A stretch of DNA of 59,315 nt from Mesorhizobium sp. YM1C-6-2 (GTDB lineage Bacteria > Pseudomonadota > Alphaproteobacteria > Rhizobiales > Rhizobiaceae). Below the pieces are notes generated by a model. That model was not told where the DNA came from. It made no database searches and saw only the letters and a program-made list of their open reading frames with translations. Position 1 is the stretch's first letter. Each line of letters opens with the position of its first letter. Shown one piece after another: positions 1 to 7,756 of the stretch. A program made the translations under genes and the position numbers. The stretch covers positions 1 through 59,315 of the forward strand of contig NZ_RCIZ01000052.1 in the NCBI RefSeq assembly GCF_003666685.1, written 5' to 3'.

Positions 1-77
1 ATGAGACCCGAAACATAATCGCACGGTGGGTCACTTCTCGATGAAAACCCCGGGTCACTTCTCAGCAGCAATCAACA
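1..77. mobile_element. Probable terminal end of an IS21-family insertion sequence
   Basis: The first 77 bases carry the motif GGGTCACTTCTC twice (about 28-39 and 53-63), with an AAAACCCC spacer and then AATCAACA. Multiple short terminal repeats of the type GGTCAcTTcTC...AATCAACA are characteristic of the ends of IS21-family (istA/istB) elements. The terminus would be the ACA at 75-77. The transposase genes would lie to the left, outside the window, so orientation and completeness cannot be judged. The call rests on a remembered family signature. Confidence 0.5.
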
Positions 78-377
78 TTTATGTCAGTCAGCTTGTTTCT
101 ACGGACATCTGTAGAGAGAACCATCACACCCCCTTGCCCCGCGGTCGCTCTCTAGCCGGTGGGGCTTGAGCGGGATGCTACCCTCTAGAGGTCCCGTAGA
201 CCAGCGCCTCACTCCATCGCCGATCAGACGTCCGAAATTGGAGATCGTCAGGTTCCGGGGCTGTCGTGGGTTAGCCTGAATGACCGATGATGGGGCGCAA
301 AGCAGACGTCGCTGTAAGGGCAGTCGAGGGGCGTGTGTGGGGCCAAAATGCGACCATCGCTGGCCTCCCCGCTATCC
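78..377. other. Intergenic stretch, no gene recognised
   Basis: About 300 bases lie between the IS21-like end and the 3' end of the TIR-domain gene. I see no convincing coding frame, RNA gene or terminator. It may be residual island DNA. Confidence 0.4.
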
Positions 378-1352
378 TCACCGGCTCGGCTGAAGGCGCT
401 CAATGAGCATCCCCCAGTAGAGTTCGGCCGCGCCTTCCTGCGTCAGTTTGGCGGTATCTCGACCGCCGCCCATCGCCGCCATGCCCATGCTGCGCAGAAA
501 CATGGATTGGTCGTCCGCCTCGACTGACAGAAGCTCATTATAGCTATTGCTGGCGAACGTCTCCGAGGCCGAGTAGGCAATACCGCCGGCGAAGGTGTGG
601 TCACCCAGGAATACCGTGCAGCGGGACACAGTCTGCCCCTGCTTGTAGACGACCGCCGCGAAGCGATCCGCGTCGATACGACGAAAGTCACCCTCAATCC
701 CGTCGTTTCTGGCTGCCAGCTCGCCGAGCGAATTCTCGAAGAACCGCGCCATATATTCGAAGCTGTCACGCTTGAAGCGGTCCTTGTCCCGCTCGGTGAA
801 TGCCTTTGCAAGGGCGAGATTGCTGGACCGCGGGCCAGCCGGAAAGGAGGACCGCGGCTCATCAGCTTCGGCGACGACGGATCTGGTTGCTACCGATGGA
901 GAGGTCTTGGGTGTCAACCGAGCCACCGCTCCCCGAACCGCCTTGGCGACTTCGAGCAGCGCCTGGTCGCGATCTGCCTACTGGGTGACGGGCGTGCCGT
1001 TGGGCGGCGTCGCGTTGAGCTTGCCGAACGGAGCCCCATGCCAGTCGCACGCGCGCAGAATCACCGGGATGACAATCGCCTCTCCGGCTGCGTGCCGCTC
1101 CATCGCGCGCTTCATCTCGATGTCGTAGCAATAGTCGGAGGCGATGAAGTCAGCGCTGACCAGCAGCAGAATGATGTCGTCGGTTTCGACATGCCGGTCA
1201 ATGGCGCCGGCAAACTCCTCACCCGCACCGATCCGCCTATCGTGCCAGGTCTCGATAACTCCCTGACGCTTCAGGAGAGCGAGCTGAGTCTCGACCTGGT
1301 CCCGCAGCGCCTCATCCACATGAGAGTAAGAAAAGAACACGCTCGCGGCCAT
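378..1352 (-). pseudogene. TIR-domain protein split by an in-frame amber codon
   Basis: Starting at the ATG at 1352 (protein MAASVFFSYSHVDEAL), the frame encodes a TIR domain: the FFSYSH strand, then DIILLLVSADFIASDYC followed by YDIEMKRAM, where the Glu after C-Y-D-I is the expected NADase catalytic residue. At 978-980 a TAG follows codons for GTPVTQ. The same frame then continues without a break with ADRDQALLEVAKAVRGAV, the usual last TIR helix, and about 170 further residues (ending LIERLQPSR) of an unrecognised C-terminal domain. TIR proteins commonly have Trp at the position of the stop, so TGG to TAG is the simplest explanation. The leading fragment is 124 aa and lacks the last TIR helix. 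Bacterial TIR proteins are often NAD-consuming defence effectors. The gene lies 138 bases downstream of a Fic gene on the same strand. Confidence 0.8.
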
Positions 1353-1490
1353 ACACTCTCCCTGGGCCGGCGCTCGCCGGACTCGGCATAAGTTCTTAAT
1401 CTGTTCTAGCCAAATCCGGTGCTGACGCATAGATGCTCAGACCAAGACCGGCGATACCTTCAGCGTCCGCCCTATTTCGCGGGAGACCCG

Positions 1491-2621
1491 TTAGGCGCAA
1501 CGCGGCTCACCCTCGCCCAGGCTCGCCAGCGAATAGCTCGTGCTCCGCCCGCCCGCTTCGTCCTTCACGAGCATGCCGCGCGCCACAAGATCGGTGATGT
1601 CGCGCAGAGCCGTGTCTGGCGAGGTCTTTGTCAGCGTCGCCCATTTCGAAGACGTGAGCTTGCCCTCGAACCCATCCAGCAGCCGGTTGATAACCTTGCG
1701 TTGACGCTCGTTGAGCGGTTGCCCGGTCATCGCATCCCAGAACCGCGCCTTCCGGAGGACATTGCCGAGAATCTCCTCGGCGCCGTCGAACGCGCGGTCG
1801 AGGCAGCCCAGGAACCATTGCAGCCATACGGTGATGTCGAGGTCGCCCTTCTGGGTCCGTTCGAGGACGGCGTAATAGTCCTTCCGCTCCAGACGGATTT
1901 GCGCAGACATGCTGTAGAAGCGTTGCGGACTGCCTTCCGATCGCGCCAGCATCATGTCGGCGATAGCGCGGGCGATCCGGCCATTACCGTCCTCGAAGGG
2001 ATGGATGGTGACGAACCACAAATGGGCGACCGCCGCCTTCAAGACGGGATCGAGCGACGCGGTGCCATTGAACCATTCGACGAACCCAGCCATTTCGCCG
2101 TCGAGCCGGGCCGCCGCCGGCGCTTCATAGTGCACCTTCTCGCGGCCGATCGGGCCGGACACGACCTGCATCGGGCCCGACGCCTCGTCTCGCCAGGCAC
2201 CGACGATGATCTTGGTCATACCGCTGCGCCCGGTCGGAAACAGCGACGCGTGCCAAGCGAACAGCCGCTCGTCCGTGAGCGGGGCCTGATAGTTCTGGGT
2301 GGCGTCGAGCATCATCTCGACCACGCCTTCTACATCGCGGTCGACCGGCGCCAGCGCGCCGATGTCCATGCCAAGGCGGCGGGCGATGGAAGACCGCACC
2401 TGATCCTTGTCGAGGATCTCGCCCTCGATCTCGCTAGATTTGAGCACGTCCTCGGTCAGGGTGTGCAGGACAGCCTCGGCCCGCAGGTCGAACCCGAGCG
2501 CCTCCATCCGCCCCAGCAACCGACCCTGCCGATGGCGCACGGCGGCCAATTGCTCGGCCAGGTCTTTGCTGCTCCATTCGAAGCTGGGCCAGCCTTCAAG
2601 TTCATGGATATAGGTCGCCAT
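1491..2621 (-). CDS. Fic family protein (DUF4172 + Fic + C-terminal winged helix), probable AMPylase
   Basis: The product is 376 aa from MATYIHELEG. The N-terminal DUF4172-like part contains KSSEIEGEIL (residues 61-70), which fits the (S/T)xxxE(G/N) self-inhibitory motif (S62, E66, G67). The Fic core carries HPFEDGNGR (207-215), a complete active-site loop with catalytic His207. The last 60 residues (TSSKWATLTKTSPDTALRDI) look like a winged helix. Fic enzymes transfer AMP from ATP to a protein hydroxyl, and this inhibitor-in-front arrangement is the class II type, often autoregulatory or toxin-like. The ATG at 2621 was chosen because the protein family starts there; an in-frame ATG at 2672 would add 17 unlikely residues. 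It is part of the accessory block with the TIR and HTH genes. The target is unknown. Confidence 0.88.
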   Translation of the reverse strand: MATYIHELEGWPSFEWSSKDLAEQLAAVRHRQGRLLGRMEALGFDLRAEAVLHTLTEDVLKSSEIEGEILDKDQVRSSIARRLGMDIGALAPVDRDVEGVVEMMLDATQNYQAPLTDERLFAWHASLFPTGRSGMTKIIVGAWRDEASGPMQVVSGPIGREKVHYEAPAAARLDGEMAGFVEWFNGTASLDPVLKAAVAHLWFVTIHPFEDGNGRIARAIADMMLARSEGSPQRFYSMSAQIRLERKDYYAVLERTQKGDLDITVWLQWFLGCLDRAFDGAEEILGNVLRKARFWDAMTGQPLNERQRKVINRLLDGFEGKLTSSKWATLTKTSPDTALRDITDLVARGMLVKDEAGGRSTSYSLASLGEGEPRCA

Positions 2622-2815
2622 ATTCTCCGCGCTCCTTGCGGCGAATATGGCTGACATTCTCCGCAGGCGCAAGTCTTTCGCCGCACTTTATGCGGTGAAT
2701 GGCGCCATTAAACTCCGCAAGGCCTCGCTGGCTCCGACCTATTGCGTCAAAAGCTGGTTCGCGAGCGCCTCTATCCGCTCGCCATTTCCGGCGGGCAGAC
2801 ATGAGGAGAAACGTC

Positions 2816-3109
2816 ATGAACCATTCGACGATCATCCCACCACGCTTCCTAGTGACGAAGGAGGCCGCGCGCTTTCTGGCGCTTTCAGCCCGGACGCTCG
2901 AGAAACATCGAAGCTACGGAACCGGCCCAGTATATCGGAAGATCGGCGGTCGGGTCGTCTATGCGATTGCCAACCTGCTGGCGTGGGCCGACAAAGGCCT
3001 GCGATACTCGACGCTAGAACCCGGCCCTGACGTGATCTATCCGACAAGCTGGGATCCAATCCTGGAAAGGCCGCGCAAGCAACTGACGGATCTTTCCGAC
3101 GAAGCGTGA
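2816..3109 (+). CDS. Small HTH protein, excisionase/RdfS-like
   Basis: The product is 97 aa. The ATG at 2816 is preceded by GAGGAGAAACGTC, a strong ribosome-binding site, which rules out the longer frame opening at 2699. Residues about 9-60 (LVTKEAARFLALSARTLEKH, then YRKIGGRVVYAIANLLAWAD) form the MerR/AlpA-type helix-turn-helix plus wing found in phage Xis/AlpA proteins and in RdfS-type recombination directionality factors of mesorhizobial integrative elements. The tail has no recognisable domain. Its position among TIR, Fic and antitoxin-like genes fits the remnant of an integrative element, although no integrase is visible. It could also be a local transcriptional regulator. Confidence 0.7.
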   Translation: MNHSTIIPPRFLVTKEAARFLALSARTLEKHRSYGTGPVYRKIGGRVVYAIANLLAWADKGLRYSTLEPGPDVIYPTSWDPILERPRKQLTDLSDEA

Positions 3110-3213
3110 TCAAATGGCTCGCGGGTTTGGGTCAGCCTGGAACCGCGAGCTTCAATCGAAGCGACCACCACTTCGTTTGAACAACCATGATCAGGAAGGC
3201 AAAGGAGACAGCT

Positions 3214-3558
3214 GTGAACAGGACATCCCGGGCCGAGATCGTGCAATACGAGGTCGCCGGATTGGAGGTCGATCGAGACATGATCCGATCGCTAGCGAAC
3301 AGACTCGCGACCGAAGGGCCTCACGCAGACCGCATCCGGGCCAGGATCAACAAGGTTCTGGCTGACCAGAGCGGCATCGCCGCCGCTCTCCGGCGGTCGC
3401 CGCTTGCGGGCGCGAACCTCGACCTGACCCGTGATCGCATATCTCCGCGCGAGATCGACCTTGTAGATCGAGGCCGGTCACGCTGCCTCGCGCTCCGCGG
3501 CGCGATAGACGCCATACGCCACCTTCACCAGCAGGCCTTCTTCGCACATCCAGGCTAG
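3214..3558 (+). CDS. Small protein of unknown function, probably extended past its true end by a frameshift
   Basis: A GTG at 3214 follows AAAGGAGACAGCT, a good ribosome-binding site, so it is preferred over the ATG at 3187. The first 83 residues (from VNRTSRAEIVQYEV to ISPREIDL) resemble small charged proteins common beside mobile regions in rhizobia, which typically finish in a ...SPLVGADLDL...DL tail. Here the frame reads GAC CTT GTA GAT and continues for 31 residues that lie antisense to the next gene. A TAG sits one base out of frame at 3464-3466, so a single inserted T would explain loss of the normal stop. Function is unknown. The gene end is uncertain and may really be near 3466. Confidence 0.5.
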   Translation: MNRTSRAEIVQYEVAGLEVDRDMIRSLANRLATEGPHADRIRARINKVLADQSGIAAALRRSPLAGANLDLTRDRISPREIDLVDRGRSRCLALRGAIDAIRHLHQQAFFAHPG

Positions 3559-3789
3559 GTAGTGTCTTGGGATACCAAGGGCGGTGAAATCGCAGGTCCT
3601 GACCGTGGCCCTTTCGCGCGCAAAAGCGTATGCTTTCTCCCGCAGTGAGGGCTTCGGACCGCCGGCCAGCCGAATGCGTTCTTCACGGTCCCTGTCGCGT
3701 TTCCGTCGCGTAGGAAGCTGTGGCGGGCGTTCGAGGGGAATCGGCGACTCAAAGTTCGCAGTTTCATTCAGCCTCGGGAGCCACTTCAT
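3478..3789 (-). CDS. AbiEi-type winged-helix antitoxin domain protein, possibly truncated
   Basis: The product is 103 aa from an ATG at 3789; a GTG at 3828 is possible but lies inside a perfect hairpin. The C-terminal half (LREKAYAFARERATVRTCDF, then GIPRHYLAWMCEEGLLVKVAYGVYR) is the N-terminal DNA-binding winged helix of AbiEi-family antitoxins of type IV toxin-antitoxin systems. Full AbiEi proteins have a further C-terminal domain and a partner toxin AbiEii. Neither is seen, so this is either a stand-alone HTH protein or a relic. The basic N-terminus (RRKRDRDREERIR) could aid DNA binding. It overlaps the end of the opposite-strand gene at 3214-3558, which argues that one of the two is mis-ended. 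Confidence 0.5.
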   Translation of the reverse strand: MKWLPRLNETANFESPIPLERPPQLPTRRKRDRDREERIRLAGGPKPSLREKAYAFARERATVRTCDFTALGIPRHYLAWMCEEGLLVKVAYGVYRAAEREAA

Positions 3790-3817
3790 TTTCAAATCAC
3801 TGTTGTGATTTTCCGAC

Positions 3818-3838
3818 AGGCCGCCCACTGGGCGGCCT
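3818..3838. repeat. Perfect 9-bp inverted repeat with 3-base loop
   Basis: AGGCCGCCC (3818-3826), ACT, GGGCGGCCT (3830-3838) form a perfect hairpin. No T-tract follows on either strand, so it is not a standard intrinsic terminator. It sits just upstream of the AbiEi-like gene and may be an operator, or a boundary between the accessory block and the biotin transporter genes. Confidence 0.6.
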
Positions 3839-3932
3839 AAAAATCGCGACTAAGGTGCGAGCTGTCAGGAAACGACCTGAATTCCACGTAACAATTCCTT
3901 CGAGGAGCGACCAAGGGCGGCTGCGACCGGGT

Positions 3933-4493
3933 TCATCCGATCCGGATTCGGTTGCCGAAATTGATGGTCAGCAGCAGGCCGACATAGGCAGCGATGGCGG
4001 CTTTGATGAGGTCGCCGGGCACGAAGATCAGGTTGCCGATGACGGCTTCGGCAAGCGTCAAGCTCGCAGCGAACGCAAGCCAGGCGATTCCAAAGATATG
4101 GTCGATGACCACGCCGGCGGCTGCCGCGACGAAAAAGCTGGCGACCAGCTTCCAGCGGTCGGTGATGCGATGGGCTGCCTTGTCGGACAGCCAGCCTGTG
4201 ACAACGGCGGCAGGCAGGAAGCCGACCAGATAGCCGGCTGTAGGGCCGAGGAATACGGCAAGCCCACCTCGTCCGCCCGACAGTACCGGCAGGCCGACAG
4301 CGACAAGCACCCAGAGCAGGAGCACGGTTAAACCTCCCCCACGCGCGCCCAGCACCACCCCGGCCAGGAGAACGCCCAGGCTCTGCGCATGAATTGGAAC
4401 AGGGAAGAACCCTACCATGATGGGCGGGACCAGCCCCAGAACCACGATGATTGCCGTGAAAAGGGCGATGAGAACTAAAGATCGAGTGGACAA
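3933..4493 (-). CDS. bioY: BioY, substrate-binding component of the biotin ECF transporter
   Basis: The product is 186 aa with about six membrane segments, beginning SLVLIALFTAIIVVLGLVPP. The loop VGFFPVPIHAQSLGVLLAG is the typical BioY N-terminal region, followed by GARGG and a FLGPTAGYLVGF segment. BioY is the membrane S-component that binds biotin and works with the ATPase BioM and transmembrane BioN. The chosen start is a TTG at 4493, because AGAGG stands 10 bases upstream, the family begins at about this residue, and it falls 13 bases after the bioN stop. Longer in-frame extensions would read into bioN. It is the last gene of the bioMNY operon. Confidence 0.93.
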   Translation of the reverse strand: MSTRSLVLIALFTAIIVVLGLVPPIMVGFFPVPIHAQSLGVLLAGVVLGARGGGLTVLLLWVLVAVGLPVLSGGRGGLAVFLGPTAGYLVGFLPAAVVTGWLSDKAAHRITDRWKLVASFFVAAAAGVVIDHIFGIAWLAFAASLTLAEAVIGNLIFVPGDLIKAAIAAYVGLLLTINFGNRIRIG

Positions 4494-4506
4494 TGTGGTT
4501 GAACCT

Positions 4507-5124
4507 CTAGTTGCGCTTTGAAGGTGTGCCGCGAATATTGCGGGCGTCGATGGCATTGGCGATCTCGTCGGCACATAGAATGGTGGAGATGACCATTGGC
4601 ACGATGATGGTGGACGGCCGCAATTTGAGGCCCCGGGCGCGATGCGCATCGACCACATTCCGATAGCGCGCGCGTATCTCGGGCACGAAGCGGATGACGA
4701 GGCCAATGGCCAGCCCGATGTCCCTGGCATTGGCAATGCCGAGCCTTTCCAGGGGATGGGCTATGCGCGTGATCGTATCGATGAACTGCCCTACGCTTGT
4801 GGTCACTGTGACGACGGTGGCAAATAGACTTAGCGACCCCAGGCGAAGCAAAACGATCGTGGCCGCTTCCGGGCCCCTCGCAAACACCGTCCAGATGCCG
4901 AGCGCAGCAATGGTCAGAAGCAGAGGCCAGGCCTTGAGCCACTGCACCAACGCGGCGCGGCAACACAACAGGGTGGCTGCAACAATCGCGCCGGACAGCC
5001 AGGACAAGGCGACGGGAGAGGTCAGCGTGAAGAGCAGCACGCTTAACGCGAAAAGCGCGAGCAGCTTGGCTCCCGGCGGCACTCGGTGGATCGGGCTGTC
5101 GCCCTTGGCGTCCGGGATCATCAC
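4507..5124 (-). CDS. bioN: BioN, energy-coupling transmembrane protein of the biotin transporter
   Basis: The product is 205 aa. Hydrophobic segments near the N-terminus (LLALFALSVLLFTLTSPVAL) and a C-terminal cytoplasmic part with A-R-G motifs (EIRARYRNVVDAHRARGLKL) are the CbiQ/BioN hallmarks that contact the ATPase. It couples ATP hydrolysis by BioM to biotin uptake through BioY. The ATG at 5124 overlaps the bioM stop (5121) in an ATGA arrangement, indicating translational coupling. Confidence 0.92.
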   Translation of the reverse strand: MMIPDAKGDSPIHRVPPGAKLLALFALSVLLFTLTSPVALSWLSGAIVAATLLCCRAALVQWLKAWPLLLTIAALGIWTVFARGPEAATIVLLRLGSLSLFATVVTVTTSVGQFIDTITRIAHPLERLGIANARDIGLAIGLVIRFVPEIRARYRNVVDAHRARGLKLRPSTIIVPMVISTILCADEIANAIDARNIRGTPSKRN

Positions 5125-5798
5125 GCGGCGAGCTTCAGGTAACGATCGATGGTTTCTTCGGCCGGGCCGTCATGGGCAAGCGTCCCTTCGTGAAAGAGGA
5201 GCACCCGCGGAAAACCCGAAACAAGAGCCAGGTCATGGCTCACGACGATAACATTCTCGTCGAGGGCATGGATCGTTTGCTCGATCAGGTTTCGGTTCCG
5301 GAGGTCCAGTTGATTGGTGGGCTCGTCCATGATGACGATGTCAGGGGAGGTGGCTAGCACCGCGGCCAGGGCCGCGAGCTGAACTTCTCCACCCGAAAGC
5401 TCGTGCGCGCGCCGTTCCAGGAGATGGGCAATGCCGACGCGCTCCAGGGCTCCGGCCACCGCACGATCAGCATCGGCCTTGGCAAGACGGCGCGATTGCA
5501 GGCCCAGCGCGATATCTTCCCTGACCAAAGGCAGCACGATTTGGCTCGCCGGATTTTGGAAGATGTAGCCGACGGCTGCACGAGCTTGGGCGGCGTGGGT
5601 CGCAGTGTCGTGACCGTTGGTGACCACGCGACCGGCCGAGGGCAGCAGAAGCCCGTTGATCAGACGTGCAAATGTGCTTTTTCCGGAGCCGTTGAGGCCA
5701 ATGATGCCAATGCGTCGCTCGGTCAGCCTTAGTGACAAGGGCTTGAGCACGACGCGCCGGTCGAAGGTAGCCTCGGCTTGGTCGAACACGATGTCCAA
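5121..5798 (-). CDS. bioM: BioM, ATPase of the biotin ECF transporter
   Basis: The product is 225 aa. Walker A is GLNGSGKS (34-41), the Q-loop Gln is at 80 in YIFQNP, the signature is LSGGE (133-137), Walker B is IVIMDEP (153-159), and an SHD switch follows. This is the energising ATPase of the BioMNY biotin transporter. The start is a TTG at 5798; no upstream in-frame ATG/GTG with a ribosome-binding site was found and the family begins at about this point. It is the first gene of the operon. I see no clear BioR box (TTATctATAA type) upstream. Confidence 0.92.
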   Translation of the reverse strand: MDIVFDQAEATFDRRVVLKPLSLRLTERRIGIIGLNGSGKSTFARLINGLLLPSAGRVVTNGHDTATHAAQARAAVGYIFQNPASQIVLPLVREDIALGLQSRRLAKADADRAVAGALERVGIAHLLERRAHELSGGEVQLAALAAVLATSPDIVIMDEPTNQLDLRNRNLIEQTIHALDENVIVVSHDLALVSGFPRVLLFHEGTLAHDGPAEETIDRYLKLAA

Positions 5799-6113
5799 TA
5801 TCGGGATCCAGCTATTGCGCGCCTGATTTGCTCTGAGCCAGTCACAAGGTCAAGGATTCATGAACGTCCGGCTACCATCCTAACGCTGACAATCCGCTTC
5901 CCACCTCCATTCACGACCTGGCGACCCAAAATTCTGCTACTGGTCGCGTTGGCGCGGGATTCTAGGGACCTTCCACCAAATGCCAGGAAATACAGGGTTT
6001 TTGATAGGGATCGATATCAGCCGCACCCGATCGACGCGTATGCTCAGGAGGCCATCGACCATTGCAATCACCCGCTGCGACGCGGGATGGCTGTCTAGGG
6101 GATGAGGTCTCGG
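5799..6113. other. Intergenic region between divergent bioM and the DUF6636 gene
   Basis: About 315 bases with no supportable coding frame, RNA gene or terminator. It must contain the bioMNY promoter, but no convincing -35/-10 pair or BioR-type palindrome was recognised. Confidence 0.4.
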
Positions 6114-6509
6114 ATGCGTTTCCTGGCTCTTGCGCTGATCTTCGCGGCACCGCCGGCGGCGGCGCAGGATATCGGCTTCCGCAGTCCCAGCGGCAACGTC
6201 CACTGCATGATCTTCTCCGGCTCATACGCTGGTGCGCGCTGCGATCTGTCGAAGTTCACCTCGTCCTACCCTCGTCCGGACGATTGCGATCTCGACTGGG
6301 GATTCGCATTCGAGATCGGCGTCACCGGGCCGGGCATGCCGATTTGCGCCGGCGATACCGTGATGGACCCGAACGCAGCGGTGCTGGACTACGGGCACTC
6401 TGTGGTCTCCGACGGCATTACATGCACCTCGGCCAAGTCTGGAATGACCTGCAAGAATGCCGAGGGCCACGGCTTCACGGTCGCCCGCGCCAAACAGCAG
6501 GCGTTCTGA
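6114..6509 (+). CDS. Secreted DUF6636-type protein
   Basis: The product is 131 aa. The signal peptide MRFLALALIFAAPPAAAQ is followed by GFRSPSGNVHCMIF, the typical start of DUF6636 periplasmic proteins. Six cysteines (31, 43, 58, 78, 104, 113) suggest disulphides in the periplasm. The ATG at 6114 is preferred over 6102 because GAGG stands six bases before it, while the AGGGG before 6102 touches the codon. Function is unknown. It stands alone between bioM and the DUF883-like gene. Confidence 0.75.
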   Translation: MRFLALALIFAAPPAAAQDIGFRSPSGNVHCMIFSGSYAGARCDLSKFTSSYPRPDDCDLDWGFAFEIGVTGPGMPICAGDTVMDPNAAVLDYGHSVVSDGITCTSAKSGMTCKNAEGHGFTVARAKQQAF

Positions 6510-6599
6510 TCGCGCCCGGCCGGGTATGCCAGCCGCTCGGAACCTTTGCCGAACCCTCGCCGTTTCAGGGAAATTCAATCCCAGCCCGGAGAGCAATCC

Positions 6600-6878
6600 A
6601 TGCCAGACAGCACGCAGACGAACAGGGAAGACGACCTCTCAAAGGAGGTCGATCAGCTGAAGCGCGAGATTGCCAACCTCAGAAGCGCGATCGCCGAGCG
6701 GGCCGACGACTTGGTGCAGGGGGCCAGCCGCGCCGCCGGCGCCGTGGCGCAGCCCATCCGCAACAATCCCGGCACCGCCGGGCTCCTCTTCGGAACCTTG
6801 CTCGGGCTGCTCGCCGGCATGGCTATCGCCCAGATGAGCGAACAACGCCCCCGGCACTGGTACGATCGCTATAGGTGA
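6600..6878 (+). CDS. DUF883/YqjD-like membrane-anchored small protein
   Basis: The product is 92 aa. A charged coiled-coil N-terminus (EVDQLKREIANLRSAIAER) is followed by an amphipathic linker and AQPIRNNPGTAGLLFGTLLG, which leads into a single C-terminal membrane helix and the tail RPRHWYDRYR. This is the architecture of ElaB/YqjD/DUF883 proteins, which in Enterobacteria are inner-membrane anchored and associate with ribosomes in stationary phase. The rhizobial role is unproven. GGAGAG eight bases upstream supports this ATG. Confidence 0.75.
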   Translation: MPDSTQTNREDDLSKEVDQLKREIANLRSAIAERADDLVQGASRAAGAVAQPIRNNPGTAGLLFGTLLGLLAGMAIAQMSEQRPRHWYDRYR

Positions 6879-7007
6879 CATCGTCCGCTGAAGGGTGACG
6901 TTGAGTTACCCCTCCTGACGTTAAAGGGAGAAAGCCGCGTCTTTTTCGCTTGCGTCCCCAGCGCGGGCATGGTGCCTGTCGGCGCCAGCCTGCCTGAGGA
7001 TTTGAAG

Positions 7008-7703
7008 ATGAACGCGACCGCCGCCCCCTCCCCCGCGCCCGCCTGCCCGATCTGCGGTGGCGCGGTGTTCGGGCCGGGCCCCAAGGGCCGCACGTCGCCC
7101 AACGGCGCCATGCCGCGTTGCGCCGGCTGCCAGTCGCTGGAGCGCCATCGTATCTTCCGCATCATGTTCGACAGGCTCCGCCCGCATGATTTTGCCGGCT
7201 GGAAGGCGATCCAGTTCAGCCCCGACCCGACCGTCGACCCCGCGTGGTTCGCCTCGCATGAGCTGTCGGTCTATGGCGAGCCCGGCGGACTGGATATCCA
7301 AGCGATAGACCGGCCCGACGCCGCCTACGACATCGCCATCTGCTCGCATGTGCTGGAACATGTCGGCGACGATCGCTCGGCACTCCACGAACTGCTGCGC
7401 ATCGTCAGGCCGGACGGCCTTCTCTATCTCGCCTTCCCCGACCCCTTCCGCGAAGACGTGACCCGCGACTGGGGTTTTCCGAAACCTGAGAAGCACGGCC
7501 ACTGGCGCGTCTACGGCGCGGACGTGGTGGAACGTTTCGCCGCCTACATACCCGACCAGCCGGTGCTGGCCTATCGCGGCCAGGATCCGATCACCGGCGA
7601 ACGGGAAGGAGCTTTCCTGCTGCCGCGCTCGGCAGCACGCCACCGCTGGATTCTCGACCGGCTGGATGGCTCGGTCAGCCTTTTTTCAGGGCCCGGCCTC
7701 TAG
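7008..7703 (+). CDS. SAM-dependent methyltransferase with N-terminal zinc ribbon
   Basis: The product is 231 aa. The N-terminus has CPICGG and CAGC pairs (a four-Cys ribbon, residues about 11-45) followed by SLERHRIF. A class I methyltransferase fold follows, with YDIAICSHVLEHVGDD (motif IV/post-IV) and LLRIVRPDGLLYL. This resembles SAM-dependent methyltransferases of unknown substrate near polysaccharide genes. The ATG at 7008 has GAGGA about seven bases upstream; the earlier ATG at 6969 lacks one. The stop codon is the first three bases of a repeat element. Confidence 0.8.
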   Translation: MNATAAPSPAPACPICGGAVFGPGPKGRTSPNGAMPRCAGCQSLERHRIFRIMFDRLRPHDFAGWKAIQFSPDPTVDPAWFASHELSVYGEPGGLDIQAIDRPDAAYDIAICSHVLEHVGDDRSALHELLRIVRPDGLLYLAFPDPFREDVTRDWGFPKPEKHGHWRVYGADVVERFAAYIPDQPVLAYRGQDPITGEREGAFLLPRSAARHRWILDRLDGSVSLFSGPGL

Positions 7704-7756
7704 AGCGTTTCCAGCCAAGCGCACAGCGAGTTTGGGTCCGGAATTTGCGTCCCTAG
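7701..7756. repeat. Short copy of a mesorhizobial-type interspersed repeat
   Basis: TAGAGCgTTTCCAGCcAAGCGCaCAGCG...TTTgGGTCCGgAATttGCGT aligns with the left half of the repeat at 34422-34526. It is bounded by CTAG on both sides (7700-7703 and 7753-7756). The left TAG is the stop codon of the methyltransferase, and the right CTAG gives the stop of the convergent Dabb gene on the other strand. Confidence 0.65.

Noticed and set aside
3114-3186. A start at ATG 3187 for the small island gene
   Set aside because: The GTG at 3214 has AAAGGAG at proper distance and family-like sequence begins there.
5799-6113. BioR operator or biotin-related control site before bioM
   Set aside because: No TTATctATAA-like palindrome was found in the region.
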